Below are positions 24,701-38,130 of a DNA stretch of 64,000 nt, one piece after another. How positions within the stretch are numbered: the stretch's first letter is position 1; every line of letters begins with the position of its first letter. The stretch covers positions 806,001-870,000 of the forward strand of contig JAFBJZ010000901.1 of assembly GCA_016785225.1 (NCBI GenBank), written 5' to 3'. This DNA is from Psettodes erumei (taxonomy: Eukaryota; Chordata; Actinopteri; Pleuronectiformes; Psettodidae). The position numbers and the translations under genes were made by a program. Under the pieces are notes generated by a model. The model ran no database searches. It was not told the DNA's origin and was given only the letters and a program-made list of their open reading frames with translations.

Positions 24701-27700
24701 GGGAGGTGAGGATAAAGGAAGGGTTGGAGATAAAGAGAGTAGAGGCAGAGGGAAGGGAATGATGTGCATGTATGCAGCAGGGGGTAAGAGCAGGGGGAAA
24801 CAGGAGAACTAACAAAGCAATCAAACAACACAGGGTAACTAGACCATCACCTCTATCTATATGAATATATAAAAGGAGAGATTACAAGCAATGATCTTGA
24901 CGCAACCCCTGCATTCATATTATGCCTCTTCCCTTCTATACTCCTTCTGCATTTTGCATTACAGAAGGCATAGGGTGATGCTAATGCTGTCTGGGTGAAT
25001 GGTTCAAACGATAAAAGTGGCACTGGAACAACTTGATAAAACAGTGTTTTCTACACAACATACACAGCGGGACGTGCAAGGGAAAGTAAGCCAAGCATGT
25101 GCTTCACCATCTATTTCAGGTGCAACACAAATACCCAGTGCATGCGACTCATAGTGTTACAGACTAAATGGTACAGAGTCCTACCTGCAGTAGGTTCAGG
25201 GGTCTCAACCCAGTGCTACTGTTCAGGCCAAAATGACTCCCTGCAACACAAATCAGAGTTGGACCGACAGAATTACTTTACTACTTTGACCATACGTTAT
25301 TATTTAATTGCATTGAAATCACACTGCTGCGGTGCATTGTACATTCTTATGTTGCCACTGACTAATACAGCTTTCTGTTCATTTTCTTTAAATGTCTTTT
25401 TTCACTGATGACTCATGTAACACACCCAACCAACCAGAGAAGGTGAATTTGAAGGGCCTTCTTCTTCTCCTATTTTTCCCTTTATATAATCACAATTTTT
25501 GGATTAATTTTTCCTTAGAGAGATTGGACTGGGATGGAAATTTTTATTATCGTAGGCCCGTAAAGCCTTGTGACACATAATAAAAAGCTACAGGAACAAA
25601 GACTGCATTATAAGTAGTGAGTCACTCCTTTGATTCCTGGGGCAGCAAATGTGTGGTCAACCCTCTGAAAATGTCCTTGAACAACATAGTAATTCCTCAC
25701 ATCTTCCTAGTCAGCTGCAAATTGCTAATTGTGCTGCAGGATCCTGTTTGTCAAAATGGGATCCTACTGTTTCACCAGTGAGGTAAGAGGTCAGTGACAC
25801 CGTCCCTGCAGCTGGCATTCATTAACATGCTCAAAGACACGTCAGCAGGTTGTATACAACAGTGCACAAAAAGTTCATTTTAAGGATCGTCTCCATTCAG
25901 CAGATCTGTATGCTCAAATGGGGATGGACGGTTCTGGTACCACATAAGATCAGTGAACTCGCTTACCAGTCTGTGCTGCGGACTGCATGGTGGGCATCAG
26001 ACCTCCAGGAGGCAGGATTCCACTCAGGTTAAGGCCTGGACCCAGCATGGGGTTGGAGCTGCTCATCAAGGTCTGAGGACTGCTACACAAACAGCACGGG
26101 ATCATCACCAATTGTGACAATGACATTAGCGAGCGACCGTGCCATCGGAGGCTTTCTTTTCTTACCAGACGGAGCTGACCACATTGATGAAATTCAACCC
26201 CGCGGGGTTGGCCATGACCTGCGACGAGGTGGTTCCCGTGGTGATGGACGTGCCCATGGTGGGCAAGGGAATGGTCATGACGGGCAGGGGCTGGCTAAGA
26301 GCCAGCGGCTGCTGGGCGAAAGGTGCGAGGAGGGCGGGCTGCGACTGGCTCTGGACCATGGGAGGGTCTGAAGGGGTAGGGGTAACTGAGAGAGGGGCAG
26401 CGAGGGAGTCATTGGGGTGAGGGGTGGAGCATGGCGTGTTGGTGGGCGTGGGGGTGGATGGCTTGGGGGTTCCCGATCCTTCCCGAGAAAGTAGGTTACA
26501 ACAGAAAATAATTTAGAAGACAGAGGTGGGGAGTTTTCAGCAGTTGATATCTAACCCTAACCCTAAGTTTTATAAGCAAGAGCAAGTTCAGTTATCAAAA
26601 GTCATGTCAAAACTTCAAACATGTTTCTGACATCTGCATGCCAGCTGGTTCGAGTTGAAATACATCATGCTTTATAGAGAAAAAGGCTGTAATGATGCCA
26701 TTTTCTGTGCGCGTGTCAAGTTCCATACTCATCCCTGTAGTTTTATGCTTCCATATTTCTTCAGACTTGGGACTATTATCAAGGACAATTTTCATCATTT
26801 CACTAAAAAATATAATTTTAAATTCCAGGTCTGGAAAAATTGGTATCTATTGTAAGATATTCCAGCACAATTAATCTTCACATCTCCAGCTGTGCCTGAT
26901 GAAAGCAAGCAGCCAGACGGTTAGTCAGACTCAGCTGTACTCACTCTGTGTGGAGCCCATGGGGGAGAGGGAGGCAGGCGACAGCAGGCCCACCTGGCTC
27001 AACTCCATGGAGTGCTTCCTGTTCAGAGACTGGCTTTTGGCTGGGGGGGGCGTAGGACACTTTAGTAGACCACTGGTGGTTTGTGAACTATATGGATTAC
27101 CTGATGAAAAAAGAAGCATCACCTCAGCGTCATGTCACCCAGCAGCTATGCTGCAATAAGAGACAAAATCCAGCTCTTGATACTTCTGAGCTGCTGGAAC
27201 ATCGAACTGTGATGTTTAATGCAATCCAGAAGGTGTTTTTTAGTTGCCATTTCAGGTTCGATCACATCCCTTTTCCACCAACCTGTCTAGTCTTCTACAA
27301 TTTCCATAACTCCTTTCAACTAACACCATGACAAAGGGTGTGAATTTGGTTCTTTCAAATTTAAATTTGTGCTGGTGAAGAGGGCACCACAGTAACAGGC
27401 CCTTCTGTGTGTACCTATTTTCTGCCACACTGTTCTCAGGCCACATGTTTCCACAGTAGCAGATGTACCTGAGGAGCTGCTGCCTGATCCTGAAGGCAGT
27501 TTGATGGGAGGGGGTCTGTGCTTCACCCCTTTTCCCAAAAGAGACGTCTGGACCAGTGGAGAAATACCATCACCCTGTACCCAGAAATTTAAACCAGCGA
27601 GTTAGCCACAGTGCATCACAAAAAGTAACAGAGCAGTCACTTTCAGAAAGTAATGTCAGTCCTGTTTGACATCGTTCTATGAACCCAGAACAAACTCAAA

Positions 27701-30700
27701 CTTTTCCTACATATATGCAAGAAAGACTTTACCTCATCTTTGCTGGGGGAGGGAGGCCCCTGACCAACAGTGCCTGAGTTATGGGACATCTTGACCTGAC
27801 ACTTCACATCTCTCTCATACACTCCTTTGTACTGAGTAAGAAACCTACGAAACAGACAATACACAAAACTTACACCAAGCTCTTACACCGCATCGCCCAG
27901 AAGAGTGTGTTATCAACCAGGAATAGCTCCTCAACAAAAGAGAACACGGTGACTCACCGGTCTGCATCGATCTTCGAGCCGATGAGGAAGCTGTGAGCGA
28001 GACAAAAGAGATAGAGTGAATTCAAAGTGACATTTCAAACTCAAGCCATGCACGTGAGTTTGTCTCGCGGGCTCTCCTTACGGGGGATGTATGAGCTTTA
28101 GGTCTGTGCTATCCTCCTCTGCTTTTGGTTCTTTAGCACAGTAGATCTTCCCATACACCAGTGGATCTCCCATCGACTGGAAGATAGACACCTTGGTCCG
28201 CTGTGCTTGGCCCCCCACCTCACACTCGAAGGTATAGTCATCTACAACTTCCTGTGTAAACAGAGTGGATAATGAAAGAGGTCTGTATGACATGCAGAGT
28301 GAAGGTCTAAGTTGTCATATGTCTGTCAAACTGTTTGGTCAACCTTTTAGAAGATATATTATCTGTGTTCATACATTTTCTCTTTGTTTAAAAAAATATA
28401 AATCATTTTTGAGAACAAACTAGAGGCTGTTTGGTAATTCTGCACAATGTAAGGGGGCAAAGTCAATATTCTTTTTTCCTGTGGAGCATTACATGTTAAA
28501 AAAACACCCTTCCCTACTTATTCCTTTCAGCAAGTAGCCATCACTGATCCATATCCTCAGAGAATGTCACGCTTACCTCGGCAGGCCACACAGTAGTGGG
28601 CTGAGAGTCCTCCAGTTGCAGGGATTTCTCAACCACAGCATACTTTTCCACCTAGAGCAACACAGAAGCAAATCCATCTGCTGTGGTACCGCCTACATTA
28701 CAAACTGTCAGACTGAGTGGAGTGGTGCTGCTTCAGATTTTTAAGTGACAGCGTTATAAATGAACACTGAGCTACTTACATCAATTTCCATGGGTACGGT
28801 TAGTTGGCAGTTGTTCTGCTTCCACATGTCAACACACTGCAAGCGATGACAGTCAAGACGCCAGGACAAGAGCAGAGGAGAAAAAAAATGAAAAGAGGCA
28901 TGACCAAATAACGTGAGAGCACTACGACAACATGCACTGAGATTTTCCTCGACAGTGATGAAAATAAATGATGCATTACTAAAACATCAGCTTGTTTTAC
29001 CCTGTTTTTCCTTCTTAGCATCTTAGCATGACTGCACACAATATTGGGAAGCAACATTTCCTCAACAACCATTTAAATATATTATTGTCATGACAGGCAA
29101 ACAGGTGAGCAGATGACAATTTATATCATGAGGGAGAAGCTCTAGCACGCGACAGAAAACCAAAGTTAACTTCATCATATCTGAATCTATAGATGCGTTT
29201 AATCCCAGTGTGGTTGTTTTGACCACTTACGTTTCCGATCTTTGAGATTTTTAGGTCTATGACAGGAGCAGGTTTCCTCTCCTTTCTCCTCTGCAGGTAG
29301 TCGTACAGTCGAAGCTGCGGTGGCATTGGCAGGTGGGACAGCTCCTGCTGCCTGTTCAGTGCTGCTCTAGAGTGCCTTTTGAAACACCTACAATGAAGAA
29401 AGAGTCTTCAAATGATCAAGGCTTTGGCCTCATTCACTGACTTTCTCTTTTCACAATCAAACAGATTTCATTTTTCATGTCTCCCACTTTGAAGAGCAAA
29501 ATATTTTGAAGTGAAGGTATTCAAAGCAAGCTGACTCTAGGACTGGTGAGCGAGTGAGCATGTTCTGTACCGTTTCATGGAGCGGGTGTTCATTTTCTGT
29601 TTGTTGTAGAGCAGGCGGTTGGCTGTGCAAGTGACAGAAATGGAGGGGTCCAGACACAGAGGTTCAGCTGTGGCCAAAATCAACTGACTCTCCAGCTGTA
29701 ATTTGTCATCCTGGAAGAAAGAAAAACAAGCGCTACAGAAAACACCTGTGCATCGTGCTGATGCTAAAAGGAGTTGAGACACACAAGGGAGGACGGCCTT
29801 CTACTTTGATTAAACACAGTTTTATCCAGTAACATTTACAGAAAACTTTCAGTATAATTTGCTGGAAAAGGATACAGTATCTGGATTTAATGTATGTGAA
29901 TGGAACCAACAAATAGTTTTGGGTGAATTTATGAGACTGAAAAAGGGAAAGTCAAGAAAATGAAGTGCCAGAAGAGGCAGGATTTTGGTCCTTTGAGTCT
30001 CAGACAATGGATAGAAGACACAATGCTATACCTGTGTCCACTTGTGGTGGTCACTGGTCATGGCATGGACATCACAGATCAGAGTCTGCGGGACAAAGAG
30101 ACAGATGTAAACAAGTTGCTATTTTTATGTGATAGGTCAGCTGGAGGTTCATCCTCTTTCACCCATTCCAGGTCAAAAATGTTATGTTTGCTCAAACAGT
30201 GTTATAATCTATTTGTGTTACAGTGTGTTTTGCTCTCCTCCATGTGCTCTACTGGTTTACCTGCATGGTAGGCCGCAGAAGGATGTGTCTGCTCTGATAG
30301 GTCGGCATCTTGGTGTTTCCAGACTGCCTGTAGTCTCTCACCTCTACTATTACACAGCCACAGTGGAAGATGTTGACCTGGAGCACACAGTGGATGCCAA
30401 CCAACAGATGGATACAAAGGGGAGATTAGGCAATAAGAAACCCAGAGATATCAAGAACTGAAACCCTGCATAGACTCACTCCTGACACATTGACTACTAT
30501 AGCATATACTATACTTCTACTATATACTTGGAGTATGCTTCACAATATTTATATCTCTGTAAGTTTATGTAATAAGAAACTTAACTTACGAGTCAATACA
30601 TTTTAAAATCTACTACATGATTTATGCATATCCAAATTTGTATATGTGCACCTATGCATACAAACCTGTGATTTCTCCAACAGATCCACCAGAATAGGAG

Positions 30701-32073
30701 GCAGCTCCTCAGCATCTAGGTACTCCAGCAGTTCTCCCTCTTCGTATGGCAGACGGATCGTTTCAGAATCTAGAAAGGATTCACATAAATGTGAATGTTG
30801 CACATGAGATGATCGTGGTGAACGGATTACAAACCAGATGGTCAGAGGTAATTACTAAACCAGCTTCTCTTACCAGATCCATTTTTGCCCCTGAGCATTA
30901 AAGAATAGCCTTCATTCCCAGGGTACAAGTTGACCACCAGACATGATACAGACTCCTGAGACACCAGCTTCTCCAGCAAATTCACGTTTCTCCTCAAATT
31001 CTTCAGAAAGATAACAAACAAAAAAAACATGCATGCAGGAGTCAAATCTGCCATATTAGCAACAAAAAACTTCATCAAAATCATCATACCCATGCCAACT
31101 CTATTCAAGAAGAATGTGGCTTCTTATCACCCAAATCTTTGAGTTAAAGCTCTTAGATAATGAAAAAGAAAAGTGGACAGGTATTTGCTTGTGTCCAAAT
31201 CTATATTTATAGCCAATTATTAAAGAGCAGGAGGACTGCTAATAAGACTTGAGTGAGGATGGACTTTATATTGTAACTGTTGACATACAGCATTTATAAA
31301 TTAGGATTTGACAAGAACAAATCAAGGTGATTACAGAGGTGATTACCCATCAATCTGATGGCAATACTTAACAAACAGCAAATACTGTATGTCCAGATCA
31401 TTATAGTTCCTTGTTGCAGTACATAAACAAACAAGAACTAACTGATTCAAAAATTGAACTCATGATTTAGAACAATAGAGAGTGATTATATGATATACAA
31501 CTGATAATTAACTTGTGCATTTACACGTATGCCCATAACCACTGAGTAATGACAGAGAGTCGAGTTGCACAATACAAACCTTTAACTCTGGCTCTTTGTC
31601 ACATTCTTCTATGTACAGCTCATAGAGTTTCTGGTACAAACTCTTCCTCCCGCCGGATGAAACTCTTCTTTTGGCTGGTCGTTGTCGAGCACTTTCAACA
31701 ATGTACTGAGTAGCATATAATACACTGTATTAATGAATGATGTGGCAAAATAGCACATGAGCAACACTGTCACTGCACTCCCATGGCGCATAGCCATACA
31801 TGTGTGTACATGCTCCTCTGACTAGAAACAAGAGCATAAACGTGAAAATGGTGGCTTTTACCTCGGCTCGATCCAATGCATATTCCAAAACTTGTTGCTA
31901 AAAGGGGATTAAGTGAAAGGAAACAGTTCAGTCACAACTTGAAAACCCACACAGTTAGAGATAAAACGGTGCCAGTCCCGGTGAAGGGTTATGGTGGAAT
32001 ATTTTATCTGGTATTTTATTCAGCTGTCCGGTGGATATGTAAAGAGATTACTTGAAAAGATTAAACTTACCAT
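21608..32073 (-). CDS. supt20h: Transcription factor SPT20 homolog, SAGA subunit (p38IP)
   Basis: Minus-strand exons: 32073-32071 (ATG only), 31897-31862, 31705-31580, 31000-30874, 30769-30666, 30377-30261, 30085-30032, 29710-29571, 29387-29231, 28836-28780, 28651-28577, 28251-28082, 27990-27958, 27844-27733, 27574-27469, 27100-26945, 26478-26166, 26082-25967, 25240-25185, 24617-24507, 23869-23779, optional 23080-22992, and 21754-21608. All phases close: 831 residues with the optional exon, 788 without (human 779). It encodes a structural subunit of the nuclear SAGA acetyltransferase coactivator. The Spt20 domain (about 55-240) includes CLVVNLYPGNEGYSLMLRGK, LPYEEGELLEYLDAEELPP and CTANRLLYNKQKMNTRSMKR. 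The rest is Ser/Pro/Gln-rich, with QVMANPAGLNFINVV near 610 matching human. Least certain are the acceptor at 26478 and the optional exon. Confidence 0.95.
22992..23080 (-). other. supt20h: supt20h optional 89-nt frame-switching exon
   Basis: Bounded by TTAG on the 5' side and CCAA|GTAATA on the 3' side, it encodes VLSQLGCGLDGSGPP...LQQQHQPQIQ. VLSQLG matches the start of the alternative human tail as I remember it. It is 89 nt long, not a multiple of three, so inclusion moves the next exon into the other frame. If the donor is not used, the frame continues seven codons to a TAA. Confidence 0.7.
26552..26566. repeat. Short interstitial telomere-like run
   Basis: TAACCCTAACCCTAA in a supt20h intron; a similar TAACCCTAACCC lies at 53831-53843. 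Two or so units only, possibly chance. Confidence 0.5.
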
Positions 32074-32166
32074 TGTGGTCCACCGCCAGCTGCAAGGCGA
32101 GTGACGGTAGACGACGATGTCCTTTCTGCCCCACGCTGTCACCTTCCTATAGTGACCATTCACACC
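32074..32166 (-). other. supt20h: supt20h 5'UTR exon with short uORF
   Basis: The exon that ends with the start ATG extends up to an acceptor ending GTGCAG at about 32167. It contains an upstream ATG at 32159 opening a six-codon frame that stops at 32139, ending before the main ATG. Such uORFs can lower translation, but that effect is only inferred. Confidence 0.5.
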
Positions 32167-32399
32167 CTGCACAGTAACACACACGGCCGTTTATCACGCA
32201 GCGCGGCCAAATAAATCAACACAGATGCAGACACTCGGCGTGGCTGGCAAAATTGTTAAGTCGGTGCTGATGCCAAATATGCTATCTGGCACTCAGTCAG
32301 ATGCCACACACAAACAGCTCAGAACACTGACGAGCCAAACAGTTTCACACTCGCATTTTAAAAGCCCCGACAAAGTTTATACACGCACATTGTGCCCCA

Positions 32400-32770
32400 G
32401 AGTCGGTAAAACCGAGTAGCTAGTGTCAATGAACTCCGATGACTGAGGGCACAGTCAAGAGAGTGGCCGAATAGCAACAAGCTCGTTGATGCCTGACCGT
32501 TGAGGCTAATATGGCTAACGCTAGCATGCTAGCCCGTTCACTAGTGGGCAAGCTGTGAGTTGCTCGCTACGCTAACGATGTTACGCCGTCTGAGTCACAA
32601 ACCGACAAAGCGACGTCGGTCTCGACGAACGGGATGGACTTGCCTTCTCGGTTGCATAGCGGTCGACTGTGGCTCCGGTGCAAGAAAACGAAATGAAATT
32701 GAAATATCAGTGTCTTCATTGAAAAAAAGTCGGAGCGGCAGCCATCTTCTTCCAGTGTGACAACAACAGC
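32400..32770 (-). promoter_or_regulatory. Candidate supt20h promoter with YY1-type site
   Basis: CpG-bearing sequence upstream of the first identified supt20h exon. On the minus strand AAGATGGCTGCC occurs at 32749-32738, a good match to the YY1 consensus typical of housekeeping start sites. The precise first exon and its donor could not be fixed. Confidence 0.5.
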
Positions 32771-32819
32771 TAAACTTCCGGTTTGAGCGACGATGGGCGG
32801 AGCCAAAGTATGAGCGCCC

Positions 32820-35800
32820 GTTTTACAACGGATGTTTGATCCATGCCGAGTATAAATCGACACATCTTTCCTTCAACTATGATGATGAGATACTACTGTA
32901 TGTAAAAATTAATACAACACCTACAGGAGACATTAAGAATAAATCATTCTTCAACTGATGCACTGTTACTTTTATCAATCACCTTTAAACAGAATTTACT
33001 GATTTATTGACGACCGTAAATAGACCGTCAAATATAATTAATTGAGATTATAGCCTGACTAGCAGAGTGTGAATGATGATCTGTATACAAATAATTAGAG
33101 GTTAACTGGACTGTTAAGATGGATCAAATCATCCATGTACAAATAAAAACACTTCCAATTACAAGATTTATTGTCCAATAGTGTTAATACAGGCTATCAT
33201 ACATTGCAGGATTGTAGGCCACACATGATCACAGTGATACTATTTTTAAAGTTAATTATCTGAAGGAGGGTTAAGAATACGTTAAAATATGTACTAAAAA
33301 AAATAAAGGAAGACACGTTAGGAAATGTGGCAAAAGAATGGAGGGGTGCAGAAAAAAGTTGAAAACATAACAATTAAAAAAAAATTTAAAGAAAAGTGGT
33401 CAATGTGTGCATGTGAGTTGAAAGGAAATTATTATTCTAAATGTTGATGGATGCCTTAGCTTTTGTCATATTTTAAAAACAGATGAAAGCAGCTCATTAC
33501 AACCATTTACTTCTTTCTTCAGCCCAGTGCATATATAATGTGTAGATACTGGTAGGCTGAAGTCCCATACATGTACAGTAGGGGGAGGAGCAGGATAGCA
33601 GATTCATTAGGCTGACTGCCACAGTTTCATGCTTCAACAGCAGCAACAAAAAGGAGAACTGGATTCAGTGTATTTATAAGAATTTAAAAACTCAATTTGC
33701 AAGCAAAGAAGTGAGCAGATTGTTTCCTCATTGTATACAACAGACATTTACATCACTTTCTGAATACACAGTTTCTGGAGGTTCCCATTAAAGTGTGTAG
33801 CAAATGTCTAGAGAGCAGAAAAAGGTTTCAGGGTTTACAGGTTAGATGACATAAAAGTAAGGATATAATTTTTTGTGACAGATACCTGTTATTCCTTTCC
33901 TTTATATTACCAAAAACTTGTTCTCTGAATTCATTTCTACTGCAACAAACATAAGAATCTTTAGGTGTGTTTCGAAACTTGTCAGTGACATTTACATTGC
34001 TGTTTAAGCATGTGGATTTCACAGAGATGTTACATAAATGTATTGTAAATATTATTTGTTTAAGCATGAGAGTTTTTTTTTCTTCTAGCTGTCTTAAGAA
34101 AAGTGTTCTTTCAACAGAAACATCTCAGCAGTATAAGTAGATCCTTTATGAGGACAGAAATGCTCTGGGTGGGACTCAGCTAGGATCAGTCCTCACCTAC
34201 ACACATACACACACACACACACACAGATATCCTTTCTTTCAAGCGCATGGCACTCCACATGACAGGACTTGTTTGGGTCAGTCACATTTTTTAAAGAAAA
34301 AGAGGCCTCTCTTTTTTACACAGAGGATATGATTTCATGTGTTCTGTGGTTACAATGCAATTTTGTGGGTGGAGGAACCCTAAAAAACACACTCATGTGC
34401 ACCTTGAATGGCATACACACAGTGAGGGCTGGTAAAGAAACCGATTTTTTTTTTTTAAAAGGTCAAAATTATTTGTACATTATTGGTACCTATTCTAGTA
34501 TGACTGAGGTGTTCCATGTAGGAAATAAAGCACTTTATAATTCTGCAAACAGCACTCAATGACAGTATTCCTAAAAATCAGAGCCCATCCTGCCAGGGAA
34601 CCCGGCACCAACAAGCTGGAAAATCCAAGCCACCGCACAAATGCAGAAAGGCATCAGACAGGACTTCAGTCCCCAAGCCACAAAACCACAATTGAAACTC
34701 AGCCACCTGGTGTTAAGGCCTCGGCTGCTGCTCCGGCAGCTCCATCCAGCCACCAGAGCTTTCCAGGTCTCCTGTGTGGGAGTGTGGAAGTTTCAAACTG
34801 ATGGCAGCCACGGGTCTGTTTTATTTTCAACCTCACGGCCGTAAACTTCATGACGTCTTGGTGACTCAATTGTTAGGGCACTTGCCTGATGATCTGTGGT
34901 GTTTATATAACACAATCTGTGGTCAAAGTTGTCTTGAATTCACATGTTGCTGATACTGCCAGCATGTTTTTCTGCTGCACTAATCAAATTAAAATGGTTT
35001 CTGATTGCCTCAGTAATGAATGTTTGTCCACTGACTCAAATCCCACCGCTAGTTTTATTAAGTGACTAATAACCCCATTGTCAAATGGATTGGCAACTAA
35101 CTATATATGTATGTAAACAAAGCCAAAAATGCCATGAAAGAAAAGTTAGTTTCACATTGGTAGCACCATCTCTGCAGCTGTCCCTCTGAATGGTTTCCAT
35201 GCAGGACATCACTGAACCCTCAGGCTGTGGTGTTGAACTGACTTACATCCTCACAGTATTTCACTCTGTATGTTCTCACCAGTGAAGACTTTGCTTGGTT
35301 GAAACCTGGAATGAATAATACTGAAGTGAGGTGGGGTCCAATTAGATAATGATGACAATGATGATTATGACTCCACATGCCTTGTGAAACTTTATTTCCT
35401 GTGAGGTGAAATGTTTGGCTGGCTGTCAAGTGCGAAACAAGCTGGTGCAGTGCATCTTCACTTCACCATTTTTCTGTTTTCATTTCATTCATTGTTGTTC
35501 CTTAACTGCAATCAGCAGCCTCCTCCACAACAAAAACAGAGTTAAGACCTGTGCAATACACATGCTGAACTCTCTTTAGTGTTGAAGATGCCCTGGACAA
35601 AATAACATACTGGTGAAAAGCATCAACATATATCAGAGAGCTGCTCCGAGATCAAGGTGATGTGTTGGAGCTGTTTTCATGCTCCTCTCCTGACAAATCA
35701 AAAATGACAGTTGAATAGTTCTGAACCTTTTACTTAATACTTGGATTTCAGCCACTTGGAGAAAGGTGCCTTTGAGTGATCTCGCCTCCAATTTAGGAAT

Positions 35801-36990
35801 TAGTCAGTTCATCTGAGGTGTGCTCCAGGAAGGTAGAGGTGGAAAGTGACCCATGCTGAAGACTTCTCGCCAGGACACCTCTGTAAACAGCTTTGATTGC
35901 AATGTAAACGGCCCTTGGTTTTTATTTTGCATCCAGAGTCAAAAACTCAGGGGAACAGGAACTGTCTATTTTGGTTTGGGCATGTGCCGATAAGTTTTCT
36001 TTTTTTTTTACATATACCAATTACTGCCTGAGTCCATTATTTCAAACAAAATTTTCTTCTTGTTTGTGGTCGTCTCCTCTCTCATTTGCTGTTGTTGCTG
36101 TAAATAAGCCTGACAGCAAGAACCCTTGAACCTAATATTACCAAGGTCACATATACAGCAAAGGTCATTTAATATGCATTTTACCTTGAAATCATGGTTC
36201 TTGCCTTTTCATGAACAACTAAGAGTGACATTGAAAGATTACATCTGTTAACTGGCTTTAGTTTACTTTTACTTTCCTCTTCCTCTAATGGATTATTCCA
36301 GTACTCATTTGGGAATCATCTCTCAACATTTATCAATTTAATAGCTGCTCCTAGTCATTTTACTGGACTGGTAAGAAAGATTTTGAGAAGTATTTCTTTA
36401 TTTTTCTTTACTTGCCAACATCATAGATTAGTAATGAGAAGCATTCATGCAGTGAAAACAAAATCAGATGAATTTCTAAATTCCTGAAATGTGACAGGCT
36501 TTTTAGCCAAAGCTGCTGGACGCTTTCAAATCCAAAAAGCATTGAGGTGTGATAGGTCACTCACTATAAAGAAAAAGCCTTTTTACAATGAGAAACATGT
36601 TTTTTTGTTTACAGAGCAGAGGGATTTCCAGATGCGGTCATTGTGTTGCTGTGCCATGATCTCTGGTCACATTTTTTTCCAGTCCAGGATGAGTGAAGCA
36701 AACAAGCGCACAGTGTGGAGAGAGGGGGAGATGACATACATGAGATATTAGGATGTGCCAGTGGATCATGAAATATAGCAGGCTGCATGTCTGTGTGGGA
36801 CTGATAAACATCTGCGTCCAGCGGGACTGGGAGAAACAAATTGTTCACGCAGTGTCGACAAGAAGTTGACATAATCATAAACGTGTTGCACGTACGCTCT
36901 TTCGTTTGTCTTGTCCTCGTGCCTCTCTCACCTTGATAGACGTGAGAGCTGGAAACGGGAGCGAAGACTTTCCATTTTGGTCGAACGAAA
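32820..36990. other. Gene-poor DNA downstream of the housekeeping block
   Basis: No convincing exon. Frames here are short and unlike any protein I recognise. It contains an AC microsatellite (34202-34226) and T-rich runs. A tRNA-SINE-like head (TGACTCAATTGTTAGGGCA at about 34861) is too weak to call. Confidence 0.5.
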
Positions 36991-36992
36991 GT

Positions 36993-37041
36993 CCACACAG
37001 CTGCAGTCCTCAACGAAACAATGAGGACTGCAGCTGTGTGG
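36993..37041. repeat. Perfect 20-bp inverted repeat with 9-nt loop
   Basis: Left arm 36993-37012 is the exact reverse complement of right arm 37022-37041; the loop is ACGAAACAA. As plus-strand RNA, G-U and A-U pairs extend the stem about six more pairs into the AAAG/TTTTTT flank. A T7 run follows the right arm. Confidence 0.9.
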
Positions 37042-37672
37042 GTTTTTTTACAGCATATACCTTGGCCCAAGTGAAAGGATGTCACTATCCAAAAACATTC
37101 AAAAGCAAATTGTCTGATGAAATTGATCTCTTTACTGTGCCTCATTTCAGAACATATGGTGCAAAACATATAGGAACTAAACATTTATGATGTGTTAGAC
37201 CCAGCCGAGTCAGTCATGCACAGCCATGTTTTATACCTTTGCTCTTATGTTAAATAGTTAAAGTTCAGGAGATGACAAAGAATAAATGAGACAGAGAAAT
37301 GATTTAAATGTAAAACATTTTTTTTCATTTCAGCATATAACATTACAATCCATTAGACATGGAGCTCACACAATGCATAAAAACACAAAAAACAATGTCA
37401 GTTATTTAATATTACTAACTGAGCAGAATAGGAAACACTCGTTTTTTTTTTACATTTCTTCAGTTTATAATCCCACAGATTAACCTGAGAGGCTTTCATG
37501 CATTACCACCCAACTGTCAAATTCACTTAAAATCCTCATCTCATAGAAGGCCCCTACTATCCCATATATTTGGGACAGACATGTGATGATAACACCTATT
37601 CAATAGTCTGATAACAATCAAATCGGGTGGATGAAGATTACATAAAGAAAGATTATCTGGTCAAAAGTGTGG

Positions 37673-37705
37673 ACCCATGCAGACGCTTTTTTAGCCTGCA
37701 TGGGT
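37673..37705. repeat. Short inverted repeat (10-bp arms)
   Basis: ACCCATGCAG at 37673-37682 pairs perfectly with CTGCATGGGT at 37696-37705 across a 13-nt T-rich loop. No known function. Confidence 0.7.
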
Positions 37706-38130
37706 TTACGGCTGTAGGACTTTATGACTGTGGGAAATACTAACAACTTTATGGCGCTGTGGGCCACCCCTCGCTACTTTGCTGGGTCTAGTTGTATTCC
37801 TGAGAGGATTATAGCTGACGTGTGTGGATTTAGCAGACTTTGGGTTTGTGATTCAGCTATTGCTCCAAACAATGAGCTGTTCTCTTGGGTCATATAGGAT
37901 TACAGTATTGAAGAAACATCACATGAATGTACATGGGAGAGGAACGAAAGACCTACAAGGAGCAAGAGCTTCTCCGGTAGCTGAAGCGACCAAGACAAAT
38001 GTGAGATCTCTTATTTGTGATAAGAAAAACAAAACAGCAGCACTTTTATTTTACTTCACTGTCCATGCCTGTTGAACAAGGCAGTTTTTGGGAATATTTT
38101 TTAAATTGTGCATTGAAACAGAGTTGTTTG

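Noticed and set aside
34857..34930. tRNA-derived SINE head
   Set aside because: The A-box-like part is weak and no clear B-box or tail follows.
36609..37184. 191-codon minus-strand frame
   Set aside because: Longest non-transposon frame in the gene-poor half, but no motif, no domain and it runs straight through the hairpin; composition fits chance.
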